Origin: Roseburia sp. 1XD42-69
Lineage (GTDB): Bacteria; Bacillota; Clostridia; Lachnospirales; Lachnospiraceae
NCBI RefSeq assembly: GCF_003612565.1
Contig: NZ_RAZG01000029.1
Coordinates: 1 to 44,535, forward strand
Length of the DNA stretch: 44,535 bases
Direction of reading: 5' to 3'
The translations under genes and the position numbers were made by a program. Positions 25,574 to 34,091 of this stretch are shown here, one piece after another (within the stretch, counting starts at the first letter, position 1; each line of letters starts with the position of its first letter). The notes under the pieces were generated by a model that searched no databases, was not told where the DNA came from, and was given only the letters and a program-made list of their open reading frames with translations.

Positions 25574-25951
25574 ATGTATGACATATCAGTATATCGGAGA
25601 AGATATCTTTTGGGATGTATCGGCAAAGCGGCAGGTACTGGAAAATATCTAATTTATTTAGAAAAGAATAACCCGCACAGCGACAACTTCTGGTTTGTCA
25701 AGTAGATATCAAATCCAGCCGGGGCAGTCAACGGGCAAGATGAACGGGCTGTGCCTGCTGTTGACAGCCCCGCCCATCTGCTCATGTACGGTAAAGAAGC
25801 AAGCAACCGAAACAAGAGACAGCCCGCCAGCGCCACATTAGTCCGAACCAAAGAAAGCGAAGACCAAAAGACAAGCATTGTGGAAAAATCCAAAAGTTTA
25901 GATTTTCCCACCAATGCCGACTGCTACGGAATATCTCTCATTCCTACATGA
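25574..25951 (+). pseudogene. Interrupted ORF of unknown family
   Basis: The frame opens at ATG 25574 (MYDISVYRRRYLLG), with AAAGGAATGG upstream. It is stopped by an in-frame TAG at 25703-25705 after 43 codons, then continues open in the same frame to TGA at 25949-25951. The second part is rich in Lys, Glu, Ser and Thr. The base composition (CA-rich) differs from flanking genes and resembles DNA of gut conjugative elements. I do not recognise the protein. It may be a pseudogene, two small genes, or chance. An alternative 24-codon ORF at 25578 overlaps the start. Confidence 0.3.
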
Positions 25952-25954
25952 TAT

Positions 25955-26293
25955 TTAAGAGAGGTTTTTATATTTTTCACCCCATATACATAATTGGTCT
26001 AATATTTCCATGAGAGATTGCCCTTTTGGAGATAAACGATATTCTACTTTTGGAGGAATTTGAGGGTATTCATTGCGGATAACAAGTTTATCTTTTTCCA
26101 ATTCCTTTAACGAATTACTAAGCGTTTTATGTGAGATTGATTTTATATAGCGTTTCAGTTCGTTGTATCGTACAACTTGAAACTCCATCAGACAATACAG
26201 GATTACCATTTTATATTTTCCACTAATCAGCGATAAGGTATAACTGAATCCAGTATCCTCAAAATTAGATTTGTCAATATAATCTTTAATCAT
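25955..26293 (-). CDS. HxlR-family transcriptional regulator
   Basis: A 112-residue winged-helix protein of the HxlR/DUF24 type. After FSYTLSLISGKYKMVILYCL comes the recognition region VRYNELKRYIKSISHKTLSNSLKELEKDKLVIR, then the wing PPKVEYRLSPKGQSL and EILDQLCIWGEKY. Members often sense electrophiles or redox stress through a Cys; here a Cys lies in ILYCLMEF and another near the C-terminus. It is divergent from a flavin reductase, a common pairing in which the regulator controls both genes. The Shine-Dalgarno (AGGAGAG) is 14 bases from the ATG, which is long. Confidence 0.87.
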   Translation of the reverse strand: MIKDYIDKSNFEDTGFSYTLSLISGKYKMVILYCLMEFQVVRYNELKRYIKSISHKTLSNSLKELEKDKLVIRNEYPQIPPKVEYRLSPKGQSLMEILDQLCIWGEKYKNLS

Positions 26294-26316
26294 ATACGTT
26301 TTATACTCTCCTTTAG

Positions 26317-26329
26317 GTTAGTATCTAAC
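26317..26329. promoter_or_regulatory. Inverted repeat between hxlR-like gene and flavin reductase
   Basis: GTTAG-TAT-CTAAC is a perfect 5-bp dyad in the divergent intergenic region. It is a plausible binding site for the adjacent HxlR-type regulator. Confidence 0.4.
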
Positions 26330-26402
26330 ATGAATGTGCGTACTTTATTTTGTTTGTATGTGCTGCGATAATTATAGCATAATCTTTGGAGGTGTACAGT
26401 AT

Positions 26403-26960
26403 ATGAGCAAAAAAATTTGTATTTTGAACGGAAGCCCCCGCAGTAACGGGAACACAAAAGAACTGATTAAAAGTTTTACGAAAGGAGCGGAAGCAGCCGG
26501 GCATGAGGTAACTTGCTTTGATTTGCAAAAAATGAATATCCACGGCTGTTTAGGCTGTTGTAACGGCGGAAAAGATGAAGAATGTCCTTGTGTTCAAAAA
26601 GATGATATGTCAAAAATCTATCCGGCGTATATGCAAGCCGATCTTGTGGTACTGGCTTCCCCTATGTATTACTGGGGAATCAGCGGTCAGTTAAAATGCG
26701 CTTTTGACCGCTTGTTTGCCGTAGCAGAAATGAACCCCAACTATGAAAATCCCAAAAAGGATTGCATTTTACTTATGGCTGCTGAAGGTGACACAGAAAG
26801 CAATTTTGCCCCTGTCAGGGCTTTTTATGAGGGCTTGACCGCTCACTTAGGCTGGAAGAATATCGGCATTGTATATGCGGGTGGAAATATGGACGCAGGA
26901 GCAATTTTAAGTAAAACAGGGCAGCTTAATGAAGCAGAAGAATTAGGAAAATCTATTTGA
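26403..26960 (+). CDS. NAD(P)H-dependent FMN-containing oxidoreductase
   Basis: A 185-residue flavodoxin-fold reductase. The ATG at 26403 follows GGAGGTG (26388-26394). The FMN phosphate loop is GSPRSNGNTKEL and the second flavin loop is SPMYYWGISGQLKCAFDR. Cys-rich segment GCLGCC-GGKDEECPC (near residue 48) resembles the iron-sulfur flavoprotein variant of the family, so an added metal site is possible. Such enzymes reduce quinones, nitro or azo compounds, fitting regulation by an electrophile-sensing HxlR protein. It immediately precedes decayed sugar-transport DNA, so the pair may have been acquired by insertion. Confidence 0.87.
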   Translation: MSKKICILNGSPRSNGNTKELIKSFTKGAEAAGHEVTCFDLQKMNIHGCLGCCNGGKDEECPCVQKDDMSKIYPAYMQADLVVLASPMYYWGISGQLKCAFDRLFAVAEMNPNYENPKKDCILLMAAEGDTESNFAPVRAFYEGLTAHLGWKNIGIVYAGGNMDAGAILSKTGQLNEAEELGKSI

Positions 26961-26962
26961 CA

Positions 26963-27112
26963 GTGTTATGTTTTTATAAGTTGCCGGCTTTGCTTTTATT
27001 CCTGGGATTTACCATTATCCCGTTAATTATTTCGGGAACTTACAGTCTGTTTGACTATGACGGTATCGGGACGATGAGTTTTACCGGCTTTACAAATTTT
27101 ATTGTTTTCTGA
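26963..27112 (+). pseudogene. Truncated sugar ABC transporter permease
   Basis: Translation from about 26963 gives KLPALLLFLGFTIIPLIISG, then TYSLFDYDG and SFTGFTNFIVF before a TGA at 27110. This is the first membrane segment and periplasmic loop of MalF/UgpA-type sugar permeases. A complete permease has about 290 residues; fewer than 50 remain. The gene is clearly broken. Confidence 0.7.
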
Positions 27113-27120
27113 TAAAAGAG

Positions 27121-27626
27121 ATGAAATGTTATAAAAGGCCGGTTGTAATGCCTGAAGAATTGAGCAGTTTTATTGAGGATATTACAAAGTCCCTTTTCTG
27201 CTATTATGAGGAAGGGTGTAGTAAGGAGCGGCGGTGCCAATGAGAACCGGAGTTTGTGGGGAAGAGGCTTTGTGGCAAGGCTTAGCGGGGCTGCGGCGGA
27301 ATTCCTCCAAATGTGGCATATTATGATGTTTGGAAAGCGCCGTTTTTCATGGCAAAGAGAAAACTTGCCTGTGAGCTTCGCCCTGTAATTCCACGGTATC
27401 TAATGCCGGAGGACAGAAAGGTTGTGTGTACCCTTTTAGACAGGGTAAAAGTTGTCTATGATTTTTAAATGTTGAAAAAGTCATTCCGGGAGCTTATCAA
27501 TGGAAGAAAATCCGCATGTTGTATGCGGACGGAACATGTGTGGAAGAAAAAGGAGGCGTGCTTTTGGGAGACGCTGCATTGGCAGTCCGGGAAGGACTTG
27601 TAAAAGAGCTGGATTTATATGCTTAA
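27121..27626 (+). pseudogene. Frameshifted C-terminal remnant, probably of a GH94-type glycoside phosphorylase
   Basis: Pieces in three frames line up in order: PVVMPEELSSFIEDITKSLF (frame of 27121), NENRSLWGRGFVARLSGAAA with EFLQMWHIMMFG (frame of 27173), PVIPRYLMPEDRKVV (back in the first frame), and VIPGAYQWKKIRMLYADGTC ending in LLGDAALAVREG (27468-27626). The GRGFVARLSG...AEFLQMW pattern and the closing IRMLYADG segment recall the C-terminus of cellobiose/cellodextrin phosphorylases. About 165 of the expected 800 or more residues remain. With the truncated permease it suggests a decayed oligosaccharide-use locus with a large internal deletion. The pseudogene status is firm; the family is less sure. 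Confidence 0.5.
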
Positions 27627-27634
27627 GAAAATGT

Positions 27635-27663
27635 GAATAACAAAATAGACCTCTGCATACAAT
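27635..27663 (+). promoter_or_regulatory. Predicted sigma-E promoter of spoIIID
   Basis: CATACAAT (27656-27663) matches the sigma-E -10 consensus CATACANT fully. GAATAAC (27635-27641) matches 5 of 7 positions of the -35 consensus (G/T)(A/C)ATATT, with the preferred 14-base spacing. spoIIID is a sigma-E gene in Bacillus, which supports the call. Transcription would start near 27670. Confidence 0.75.
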
Positions 27664-27692
27664 GTAAAAACAAGTATCGCAGGGGTTTTTTT
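27649..27692 (+). terminator. Terminator hairpin overlapping the spoIIID promoter and Shine-Dalgarno
   Basis: ACCTCTGC-ATAC (27649-27660) pairs with GTAT-C-GCAGGGGT (27674-27686), followed by a run of seven or more T. The 5' arm overlaps the sigma-E -10 box. The 3' arm contains AGGGG (27681-27685), the Shine-Dalgarno of the GTG at 27693. Upstream transcripts should be stopped or have the ribosome site closed. A transcript starting near 27670 lacks the 5' arm. Confidence 0.75.
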
Positions 27693-27950
27693 GTGAAAAG
27701 CTATATAGAGGAGAGAGCGATGGATATCGCCAAATATATTGTTGAAAACAATGCAACGGTGAGACAGACTGCAAAAAAGTTTGGGATTAGCAAGAGTACG
27801 GTACATAAAGACGTAACAGAACGCCTTACCCAGATTAATCCGTCCCTTGCCCAGAAAGCAAGAAAAGTTCTGGATGTGAATAAATCAGAGAGACATATCC
27901 GGGGAGGTCTGGCTACAAGGGAAAAATATCTCCATCAGCAACACCTGTAA
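27693..27950 (+). CDS. spoIIID: Sporulation transcription factor SpoIIID
   Basis: An 85-residue DNA-binding regulator of mother-cell gene expression during sporulation. The GTG at 27693 gives MKSYIEERAMDIAKYIVENN, the usual opening, with AGGGG 7 bases upstream. An in-frame GTG at 27633 would add 20 unrelated residues across the hairpin. The helix-turn-helix is TVRQTAKKFGISKSTVHKDV, followed by the family signature TERLTQINPSLAQKA and SERHIRGGLATREKY. It is strong evidence that the host forms endospores. Confidence 0.94.
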   Translation: MKSYIEERAMDIAKYIVENNATVRQTAKKFGISKSTVHKDVTERLTQINPSLAQKARKVLDVNKSERHIRGGLATREKYLHQQHL

Positions 27951-27979
27951 AAAGTGGTTTTGGATCGGATGGCGGCAGC

Positions 27980-28018
27980 AAGCAGGGAAAGAAATGCAGA
28001 TTTCTTTTCCTGCTTTTT
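27980..28018 (+). terminator. Strong terminator after spoIIID
   Basis: A 16-bp stem (27980-27995 with 28000-28015, one G-T pair) with a four-base loop runs into TTTTT. It isolates spoIIID from the cas operon. Confidence 0.9.
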
Positions 28019-28043
28019 GTGTATAATGAAATATCCCAAAATT

Positions 28044-28072
28044 TTGTTATTTTTGACAGAAAATGATATAAT
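28044..28072 (+). promoter_or_regulatory. Predicted promoter of the cas operon
   Basis: TTGTTA (28044-28049) and a perfect TATAAT (28067-28072) are spaced by 17 bases. This leaves a leader of about 65 bases before cas3. Confidence 0.6.
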
Positions 28073-28143
28073 TTTACCATTCACAGATTTACGGTTGTAT
28101 TTTCATGATATACTAAAATACTATATTTTTGAGGAGAGTGGTT

Positions 28144-30576
28144 TTGTTGACAGCCCACATTGCAGAAGACGGTTCCGGCAGGAAAGAATCTGTGGAGGAG
28201 CATACAAAAAAGACGGCATATTTATGCGGGGAAAAGGGAAAAAGGATTGGCTTATCACAGGTTATGTCCCTGTGCGGGATTCTCCATGATATGGGGAAGA
28301 ATAAGCAGAAATTTGAGAACTATATATCATCGGATGAAAGAGAAAAGCAAAGGTTAAGGGGTACTATTCCCCATGCATCTACCGGGGCAAAATATATTTA
28401 TGATATGTACCATGAAAAAGACGGGATCGCCCGGATTTTAGCGGAGATGATTTCCTATGCCGTGGCCGCCCACCACGGCATGTTTGACTGCGTGGACCCA
28501 GAGCAGAGGGATGTGTTTTTCAAAAAAGTAAGCCAGGTGGAGGATTATGAGGAAGCGCGGATGAATGCCCTGAGAGATTATCTATTTCAGTATGAGGCGG
28601 AAAAGATATTTGAAGAGGCATTACAGGAATTTGCACTGGTTTGGGATAGGTTAAACGGGGTGCTTAAAAAACTGAAACCGGAGTTTTTGAAAAGAGGAAA
28701 TCCCAGGGAAGCTTTTGAGGACTGCAGTTTCTTTCTTTTTTCCTGCCTTCAGAGGCTTCTTTTGTCTGTGCTAATTGATGCGGACTGGGAGGCAACAGCA
28801 GATTTTATGGGTGATGTGGATACCCTGGAAAAGCAGGTTTATAGCAATGCGGGAGAGGTATTCCAGGAGGCTTTTTGCAATTATGAGGACTATATGAGGA
28901 AGTTAGGGGATTCCATAGATTTTGCCTCTTTGACAGAGAAGGAAAAGGAGATTATATCCGGGCGGAATATGCTTAAGGAGGAGTGCAGGGAATTTGCCAA
29001 ATATCCCGTCGGAATTTATTGCCTGCCCATTCCCACGGGAGGGGGGAAAACTTTAAGCGGACTGGCATATGCCCTGGAATACGCTAAGAATCATCCGGAG
29101 ACGGAGCGCATTATTTATGTATCCCCCTATATCAGCATCACGGAGCAAAACGCCAAAGTGTTCCGGGAGGCAGTGGGGAGGGAAGAATGGGTTTTGGAGC
29201 ATCACTCCTCCGTTGTAAGGGACAGGGAGAAAGAGGATGAGGATGAGGATTACCACAGCAGCAGGATATCCCGGCTGGAGATTAACTGGGAAAGCCCCTT
29301 TATCTGCACCACATTTGTGCAGTTTATGAATACCTTATTTTCCAATAAAAGCGAGTCGGTACGGCGTATGCACAGGCTGGCAAATGCTGTTGTCATGATA
29401 GACGAAGTCCAGTCTATGCCCTTAAAGTGTGTCCACACATTTAATTATATGATTAACTTTTTACATGCAGTGTGCCGCACAAATGTTATTTTATGTACCG
29501 CAACCCAGCCTGCCTTAGAGGCGGCGGAGCGCCCGGTGTGCTACAGCCAGCCTAAATATATGATTTCAAATGCCAGCCAATGGTTTAGGGTATTTGACCG
29601 GGTTAAAATACATATTCCCCAGAGGGGGAAGAAATACACCTTAGAGAGCCTGGGAGATGAAATTGCAGGACAGACCTTAAAATATCCTTCCATCCTTGTG
29701 ATTTTAAATACAAAATCGGCAGTGGGAAAATTGTATGATATTTTGAGAGAAAAAAATATAGATGCAGAGTATCTCACCACAAATCTCTGTGCCCAGCACA
29801 GAAGCGATAAGATCGATGGGATAAAGAAAAAACTTCATAAGGGCCGGGAGGGGATTGTGGTTGTAAGTACCAACCTGATAGAGGCGGGGGTGGATATATC
29901 TTTTGCATGTGTTTACCGGTCTTTGGCAGGGCTTGACAGCCTGGCACAAAGCGCAGGGCGGTGCAACAGAAACGGCGAGATGGAAAACGGAAGGGTCCAT
30001 GTGATTGCATTGGAGGGGGAAAACACCGGAAATATGGGAGAGCTTCTTCAAAGCAGGGATGTGACGGAGGAAGTTTTTTATGAGTATAGGAAAAGCCCCC
30101 GGCAGGACAGTCTTTTGATGCCCCGGTGGATGGATTTGTATTATAAGAAATTATATGCAAAAGCCTCAGACGAAATGGATTTTCCTTTAATAAACATGGA
30201 TACAAGTATTGTGGAACTTTTGTCAAGGGGATTTAGGCTGGAGGAGAAAAAGAATTTTATGAACCAGGCGTATAAAACGGCGGGACAGGCATACCAGGTC
30301 ATAGACGACTATTCCTTTGGGGTTATTGTGCCCTATGGAAAGGGGGAGGAGATTATCGAGAGGATTCAGGAGGCTTCTGATTTTTCAGAAATAAAGGAGT
30401 GTATACGCTTGGCACAGAGATATACTGTAAGTGTACGGCAAAACTTGCTGGAAAAATACCAGGGGCTGATACAGCCTGTCAGCGAGAAAACGCCGGAGCT
30501 TTACATGGCTGCCGCTCCGGGGGCCTATTCGGAGGAGAAAGGGATTACGGGGGAGTGGGAACCCCTTATCTTTTAA
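28144..30576 (+). CDS. cas3: CRISPR-associated nuclease-helicase Cas3 (type I-C)
   Basis: This protein of about 810 residues is recruited by Cascade to nick, unwind and degrade target DNA. No ATG start exists. The TTG at 28144 is chosen because GAGGAG (28131-28136) lies 7 bases upstream and it gives MLTAHIAEDG; TTG at 28129 would place the Shine-Dalgarno inside the gene. The N-terminal HD nuclease has H20, H48-D49 (LHDMGK) and AAHHG. The helicase has Walker A PTGGGKT (about residue 297), the DEVQ box (about 420), the Thr-Gln motif CTATQP, and motifs VSTNLIEAGVD and SAGRCNRNGE. It heads the type I-C operon and looks intact. Confidence 0.94.
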   Translation: MLTAHIAEDGSGRKESVEEHTKKTAYLCGEKGKRIGLSQVMSLCGILHDMGKNKQKFENYISSDEREKQRLRGTIPHASTGAKYIYDMYHEKDGIARILAEMISYAVAAHHGMFDCVDPEQRDVFFKKVSQVEDYEEARMNALRDYLFQYEAEKIFEEALQEFALVWDRLNGVLKKLKPEFLKRGNPREAFEDCSFFLFSCLQRLLLSVLIDADWEATADFMGDVDTLEKQVYSNAGEVFQEAFCNYEDYMRKLGDSIDFASLTEKEKEIISGRNMLKEECREFAKYPVGIYCLPIPTGGGKTLSGLAYALEYAKNHPETERIIYVSPYISITEQNAKVFREAVGREEWVLEHHSSVVRDREKEDEDEDYHSSRISRLEINWESPFICTTFVQFMNTLFSNKSESVRRMHRLANAVVMIDEVQSMPLKCVHTFNYMINFLHAVCRTNVILCTATQPALEAAERPVCYSQPKYMISNASQWFRVFDRVKIHIPQRGKKYTLESLGDEIAGQTLKYPSILVILNTKSAVGKLYDILREKNIDAEYLTTNLCAQHRSDKIDGIKKKLHKGREGIVVVSTNLIEAGVDISFACVYRSLAGLDSLAQSAGRCNRNGEMENGRVHVIALEGENTGNMGELLQSRDVTEEVFYEYRKSPRQDSLLMPRWMDLYYKKLYAKASDEMDFPLINMDTSIVELLSRGFRLEEKKNFMNQAYKTAGQAYQVIDDYSFGVIVPYGKGEEIIERIQEASDFSEIKECIRLAQRYTVSVRQNLLEKYQGLIQPVSEKTPELYMAAAPGAYSEEKGITGEWEPLIF

Positions 30577-30603
30577 ATATTTTACAGAGAGGAAGGTTTA
30601 AAA

Positions 30604-31359
30604 ATGGAAAAGCCCAATATCATAGAGTACAGTGTATTTGGGGAATATGCCCTTTTTACAGACCCCATATCGAAGACAGGGGGAGAAAAGTTCAGCTACC
30701 AGATACCGACATATCAGGCGCTGAAAGGAATTACGGAATCCATTTACTGGAAGCCTACAATTGTATGGGTAATAGACGAGTGCCGTATTATGAACCCCAT
30801 ACAGACGGAGTCCAAGGGAATCCGCCCTATAAAATATACCGGGGGAAATGATTTGTCCTTTTACACCTATTTGCGGAAGGTGGAGTACAGGGTAAAGGCA
30901 CACTTTGAGTGGAATGAAAACAGGAAAGATTTGGCCCAGGACAGAAATGAAAATAAGCATTATGACATTGCCAGGAGAATGTTGGAAAGGGGAGGGAGAA
31001 GAGATATTTTTTTAGGGGCAAGAGAATGTCAGGGATACGTGGAACCCTGTGGGTTTCATCAAGGAAAAGGGGCGTATGATGATATGGACCTCTCCTTTGG
31101 GATTATGGTCCATGGAATTACCTACCCCGATGAAGCGGTGAGAGAGGAGGAAAAGGGAAAAATGACTGTCCGTTTGTGGAATGCCAGAATGAAAGACGGA
31201 GTGATACATTTTCCCCGTCCCGAGGAATGTGAGATTCGTCGGGTACTGCACAAGGCAAAGGAAAAAAACTTTACTTTTGGGGAGAATTTTACCGGCCTTG
31301 GTGAATTTGAGGGAGGTGATGTTTTTGGCACTGCTGAACACTTTGGTTCATGTATATGA
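30604..31359 (+). CDS. cas5c: Cas5c, crRNA-processing endonuclease of type I-C
   Basis: A 251-residue Cas5d/Cas5c protein. In type I-C it replaces Cas6: it cuts pre-crRNA in the repeat hairpin and stays bound to the 5' handle. The residues known to be important for catalysis in this family are present: a Tyr in IPTYQALKG (Y37) and the Lys-His pair in [13 protein letters not shown] (K118, H119). It ends in a short extension overlapping the start of cas8c by about 40 bases, so the two are translationally coupled. Confidence 0.93.
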   Translation: MEKPNIIEYSVFGEYALFTDPISKTGGEKFSYQIPTYQALKGITESIYWKPTIVWVIDECRIMNPIQTESKGIRPIKYTGGNDLSFYTYLRKVEYRVKAHFEWNENRKDLAQDRNENKHYDIARRMLERGGRRDIFLGARECQGYVEPCGFHQGKGAYDDMDLSFGIMVHGITYPDEAVREEEKGKMTVRLWNARMKDGVIHFPRPEECEIRRVLHKAKEKNFTFGENFTGLGEFEGGDVFGTAEHFGSCI

Positions 31360-33247
31360 ATTAAATGAGAATTTAGCCGGCGTGGTAAAGAACGGCCAGC
31401 CGGTGCTATTGCCCCTGTCCCATTCCACCTTTAATGCCCAGATAGAAGTTGCCATTGACGGGGAAGGGAATTTTCTCAATTCTAAAAAACTGGAGAAGGG
31501 ATCAGATGCGGTGACGATTATTCCCGTGACGGAGGATTCTGCATCCAGAGGACATGGCAATTTCCCACATGCGCTGTGTGATAAGCTGTGTTATCTTGCC
31601 GGGGATTATTCCAGGTATACCGGAGATAAAAAAGAGGAGTACTATGAATCCTATATGGACAACCTTAGAGACTGGGCAGAGTCAGAATATTCCCATCCCA
31701 TGGTTGCGGCGATACGAAAGTATCTGGAGAAGGGATGTTTGATACAGGATCTGGTGAGGGAAAAAACCCTGGAACTTGACGGGGGCAGGCTTACGGACAC
31801 CATAAAAATTCATGGTTTGGGGCAGACCGGGGCAAATGTAAGGTTTACCGTTTATGGGAACGATATTCCCCAGGTGTGGAAAAATCGGGAACTTTATGAG
31901 AGATACGGCAGTTATTATGAAAAAAAAGGGGGAGAGGTCAGCTTATGTTATCTTTCCGGGGAGATAAAACCCTGTACGGATAAGCATCCTTCCAAAATAC
32001 GCAACAGCGGTGATAAAGCAAAGCTAATTTCCGGAAATGACAAATCAGGATTTACTTACCGGGGAAGATTTACCGCAAAGGCCCAGGCAGTGTCCCTGGG
32101 ATATGTAGCGTCACAAAAAGCCCATAATGCCCTGAAGTGGCTGATTCAAAAACAGGGATACACCAGAGACGATTCCACAATTGTCTGTTTTATGGCCAAC
32201 AGGGATATGAAGCTTCCCGATATGATGAGGGATTCCGTCAATGCCTATGAGGGAGTAGATGAGTTTGATTTAAACAGCCTTCTTCTTAACGTTCCGGAGA
32301 GCGGAAAGAAAAATGATACGGGGAAAATCTTTGCACAGCAGTTTAACCTTGCGGTTATGGGATATGCCGGAAAAATTAAGCAGAATGACAAGGTGGCAGT
32401 GCTTGCCCTTGACGCTGCCACTACAGGACGGCTTTCTGTGGTGTACTATGATGAGATGGGGGGCACTCAATTTATAAATGCCCTGCTTTACTGGCAGGAA
32501 CACTGTAAGTGGAAGCGCTTTATTCATATTGCCGGGGCAGGGGGGGAGAGAAAGAGCCTGTTATGTGATGCATCCCCCTCCCCGAGAGATATGGCCCTTG
32601 CAGCTTTTGGAACACAGAGGACAATGGGGCTGTATGGGGACAGTAAGCTAATCAAGGCTTCTGTTTACCGCCTTCTGCCATGCATCACAAAAAATGTGAA
32701 GATTCCTGAGGATATGATTCGATCGGCTGTAAGGAGATCGTCCATGCCTCAGTCTATGGATGAAAAGGTTTGGTATAATCAAGTGTTATGTGTAACATGT
32801 GCAATGATTCGGTTTAATTATGAGAAGGGAGGAAAAACAATGGAGCACTTTTTGGAGGAGAATCTGGACAACCGCAGTGTTTTATTTGGAAGGCTTTTGG
32901 CGGTATACGATTATCTGGAGCGACGGGCTATGTTTGAGTATGGTGAAGATGGAAAGGTAAAAGAGCAGCGCACCACAAATGCGAAACGGTACTGGAATGC
33001 CTACAGCAGCAGGCCGGCAAAAACATTGAAAACCATAAAGCAGAACCTGATTTCCTATGAGAAAAAATTAAAGGATTATGAACTGAAAAAGTTTGAAGAG
33101 TGGGCAGGGGAAATTATGACTCATTTGGCGGACAAGGGATTTGACAACAGGCCATTGTCTGAGATGTATCTGCCGGGATATTACCTGCAGATGGAATATA
33201 TGAAAAGTGAGTTACAAAATTTTAAAGCAAAGGAGAATGAACAGTGA
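31319..33247 (+). CDS. cas8c: Cas8c, large subunit of type I-C Cascade
   Basis: A large Csd1/Cas8c protein of about 642 residues that recognises the PAM and opens target DNA. Two starts are possible: ATG 31319, which lies only 2 bases after GGGAGG (31311-31316), or TTG 31325 at the ideal 8 bases. The mature difference is two residues. The frame extends upstream to 31229, but that part lies in cas5c. The family segments [22 protein letters not shown] and the [24 protein letters not shown] region are visible. The C-terminal 135 residues are also the Cas11c small subunit (see separate entry). It overlaps cas7c by four bases (GTGA). Confidence 0.92.
   Translation: MFLALLNTLVHVYELNENLAGVVKNGQPVLLPLSHSTFNAQIEVAIDGEGNFLNSKKLEKGSDAVTIIPVTEDSASRGHGNFPHALCDKLCYLAGDYSRYTGDKKEEYYESYMDNLRDWAESEYSHPMVAAIRKYLEKGCLIQDLVREKTLELDGGRLTDTIKIHGLGQTGANVRFTVYGNDIPQVWKNRELYERYGSYYEKKGGEVSLCYLSGEIKPCTDKHPSKIRNSGDKAKLISGNDKSGFTYRGRFTAKAQAVSLGYVASQKAHNALKWLIQKQGYTRDDSTIVCFMANRDMKLPDMMRDSVNAYEGVDEFDLNSLLLNVPESGKKNDTGKIFAQQFNLAVMGYAGKIKQNDKVAVLALDAATTGRLSVVYYDEMGGTQFINALLYWQEHCKWKRFIHIAGAGGERKSLLCDASPSPRDMALAAFGTQRTMGLYGDSKLIKASVYRLLPCITKNVKIPEDMIRSAVRRSSMPQSMDEKVWYNQVLCVTCAMIRFNYEKGGKTMEHFLEENLDNRSVLFGRLLAVYDYLERRAMFEYGEDGKVKEQRTTNAKRYWNAYSSRPAKTLKTIKQNLISYEKKLKDYELKKFEEWAGEIMTHLADKGFDNRPLSEMYLPGYYLQMEYMKSELQNFKAKENEQ
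32840..33247 (+). CDS. cas11c: Cas11c small subunit from an internal start in cas8c
   Basis: Within cas8c and in its frame, AAGGGAGGA (32825-32833) lies 7 bases before the ATG at 32840. That would give a separate 135-residue, mostly helical protein beginning [20 protein letters not shown]. Independent translation of Cas11 from inside cas8 is established for type I-C, and several copies line the Cascade belly. The Shine-Dalgarno here is as strong as that of any gene in the operon. Confidence 0.85.
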   Translation: MEHFLEENLDNRSVLFGRLLAVYDYLERRAMFEYGEDGKVKEQRTTNAKRYWNAYSSRPAKTLKTIKQNLISYEKKLKDYELKKFEEWAGEIMTHLADKGFDNRPLSEMYLPGYYLQMEYMKSELQNFKAKENEQ

Positions 33248-34089
33248 GTGAATTTACAAACAAAATTGATTTTGAAGCTTTGGTAATGGTACAAAATGCA
33301 AATCCCAACGGAGACCCATTAAATGGAAACAGGCCCCGGGAGACATACGAGGGATATGGGGAAATATCCGATGTGTGCATTAAACGGAAAATCAGGAACA
33401 GACTGCAGGATATGGGGGAAAATCTGTTTGTGCAAAGTGAGGATCGCTGCATCGATGAATGCAGGAGCCTTGCTGACAGAGCCCAAAAAAATGAAAGAAT
33501 GCAAAAAGCCTTAAAGGCGAAAGATAAAGTGGAGTATGCAAAAGCAGCCTGCGAGACCTGGATTGACGTGCGCAGTTTTGGGCAGGTATTTGCCTTTAGA
33601 GATGACAGTGTATCGGTGGGGGTGCGGGGGCCTGTGTCCGTACACTCTGCATTCAGCGTCCTGCCTGTGTCTGTGGAAAGTATGCAGATTACAAAAAGCG
33701 TAAACAGCGAGACAAAGGAGAAGAAATCTTCGGACACCATGGGAATGAAGCACAGCATACATTCCGCTTTATACGTTATAAAAGGCAGTATCAACCATCA
33801 GCTTGCCCAAAAGACAGGATTTAGCGATGAGGATGCGGAAAAAATCAAGGAGGCGCTCAGGACGCTTTTTGTGAATGACTGTTCCTCCGCAAGGCCGGAT
33901 GGAAGCATGGAAGTCTGCAGGGTATACTGGTGGAAGCACAACTGCCCTATGGGACAGTATTCTTCTGCAAAAGTCCACAGATTGGTAAATATCGAAGCAA
34001 AAACGGAGGACCCAAAGGAATTTTCGGATTATGAGATAAGGGTGGATTCTCTGCCGGATCTGGAACTGGAAGAAATTGAAGGGATTTAA
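33244..34089 (+). CDS. cas7c: Cas7c (Csd2), crRNA backbone subunit
   Basis: A 281-residue RAMP-fold protein that polymerises along the crRNA spacer. It starts at GTG 33244, overlapping the cas8c stop, with AAAGGAG (33229-33235) upstream. Family hallmarks are the N-terminal FEALVMVQNANPNGDPLNGN and RPRETYEGYGEISDVCIKRKIRNRL, the DVRSFGQVFAF segment, and GVRGPVSVHSAFSV. Full length and apparently intact. Confidence 0.94.
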   Translation: MSEFTNKIDFEALVMVQNANPNGDPLNGNRPRETYEGYGEISDVCIKRKIRNRLQDMGENLFVQSEDRCIDECRSLADRAQKNERMQKALKAKDKVEYAKAACETWIDVRSFGQVFAFRDDSVSVGVRGPVSVHSAFSVLPVSVESMQITKSVNSETKEKKSSDTMGMKHSIHSALYVIKGSINHQLAQKTGFSDEDAEKIKEALRTLFVNDCSSARPDGSMEVCRVYWWKHNCPMGQYSSAKVHRLVNIEAKTEDPKEFSDYEIRVDSLPDLELEEIEGI

Positions 34090-34091
34090 AC

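Noticed and set aside
30399-30851. A 150-codon plus-strand ORF bridging cas3 and cas5c
   Set aside because: It is out of frame inside two well-supported cas genes and shows no domain.
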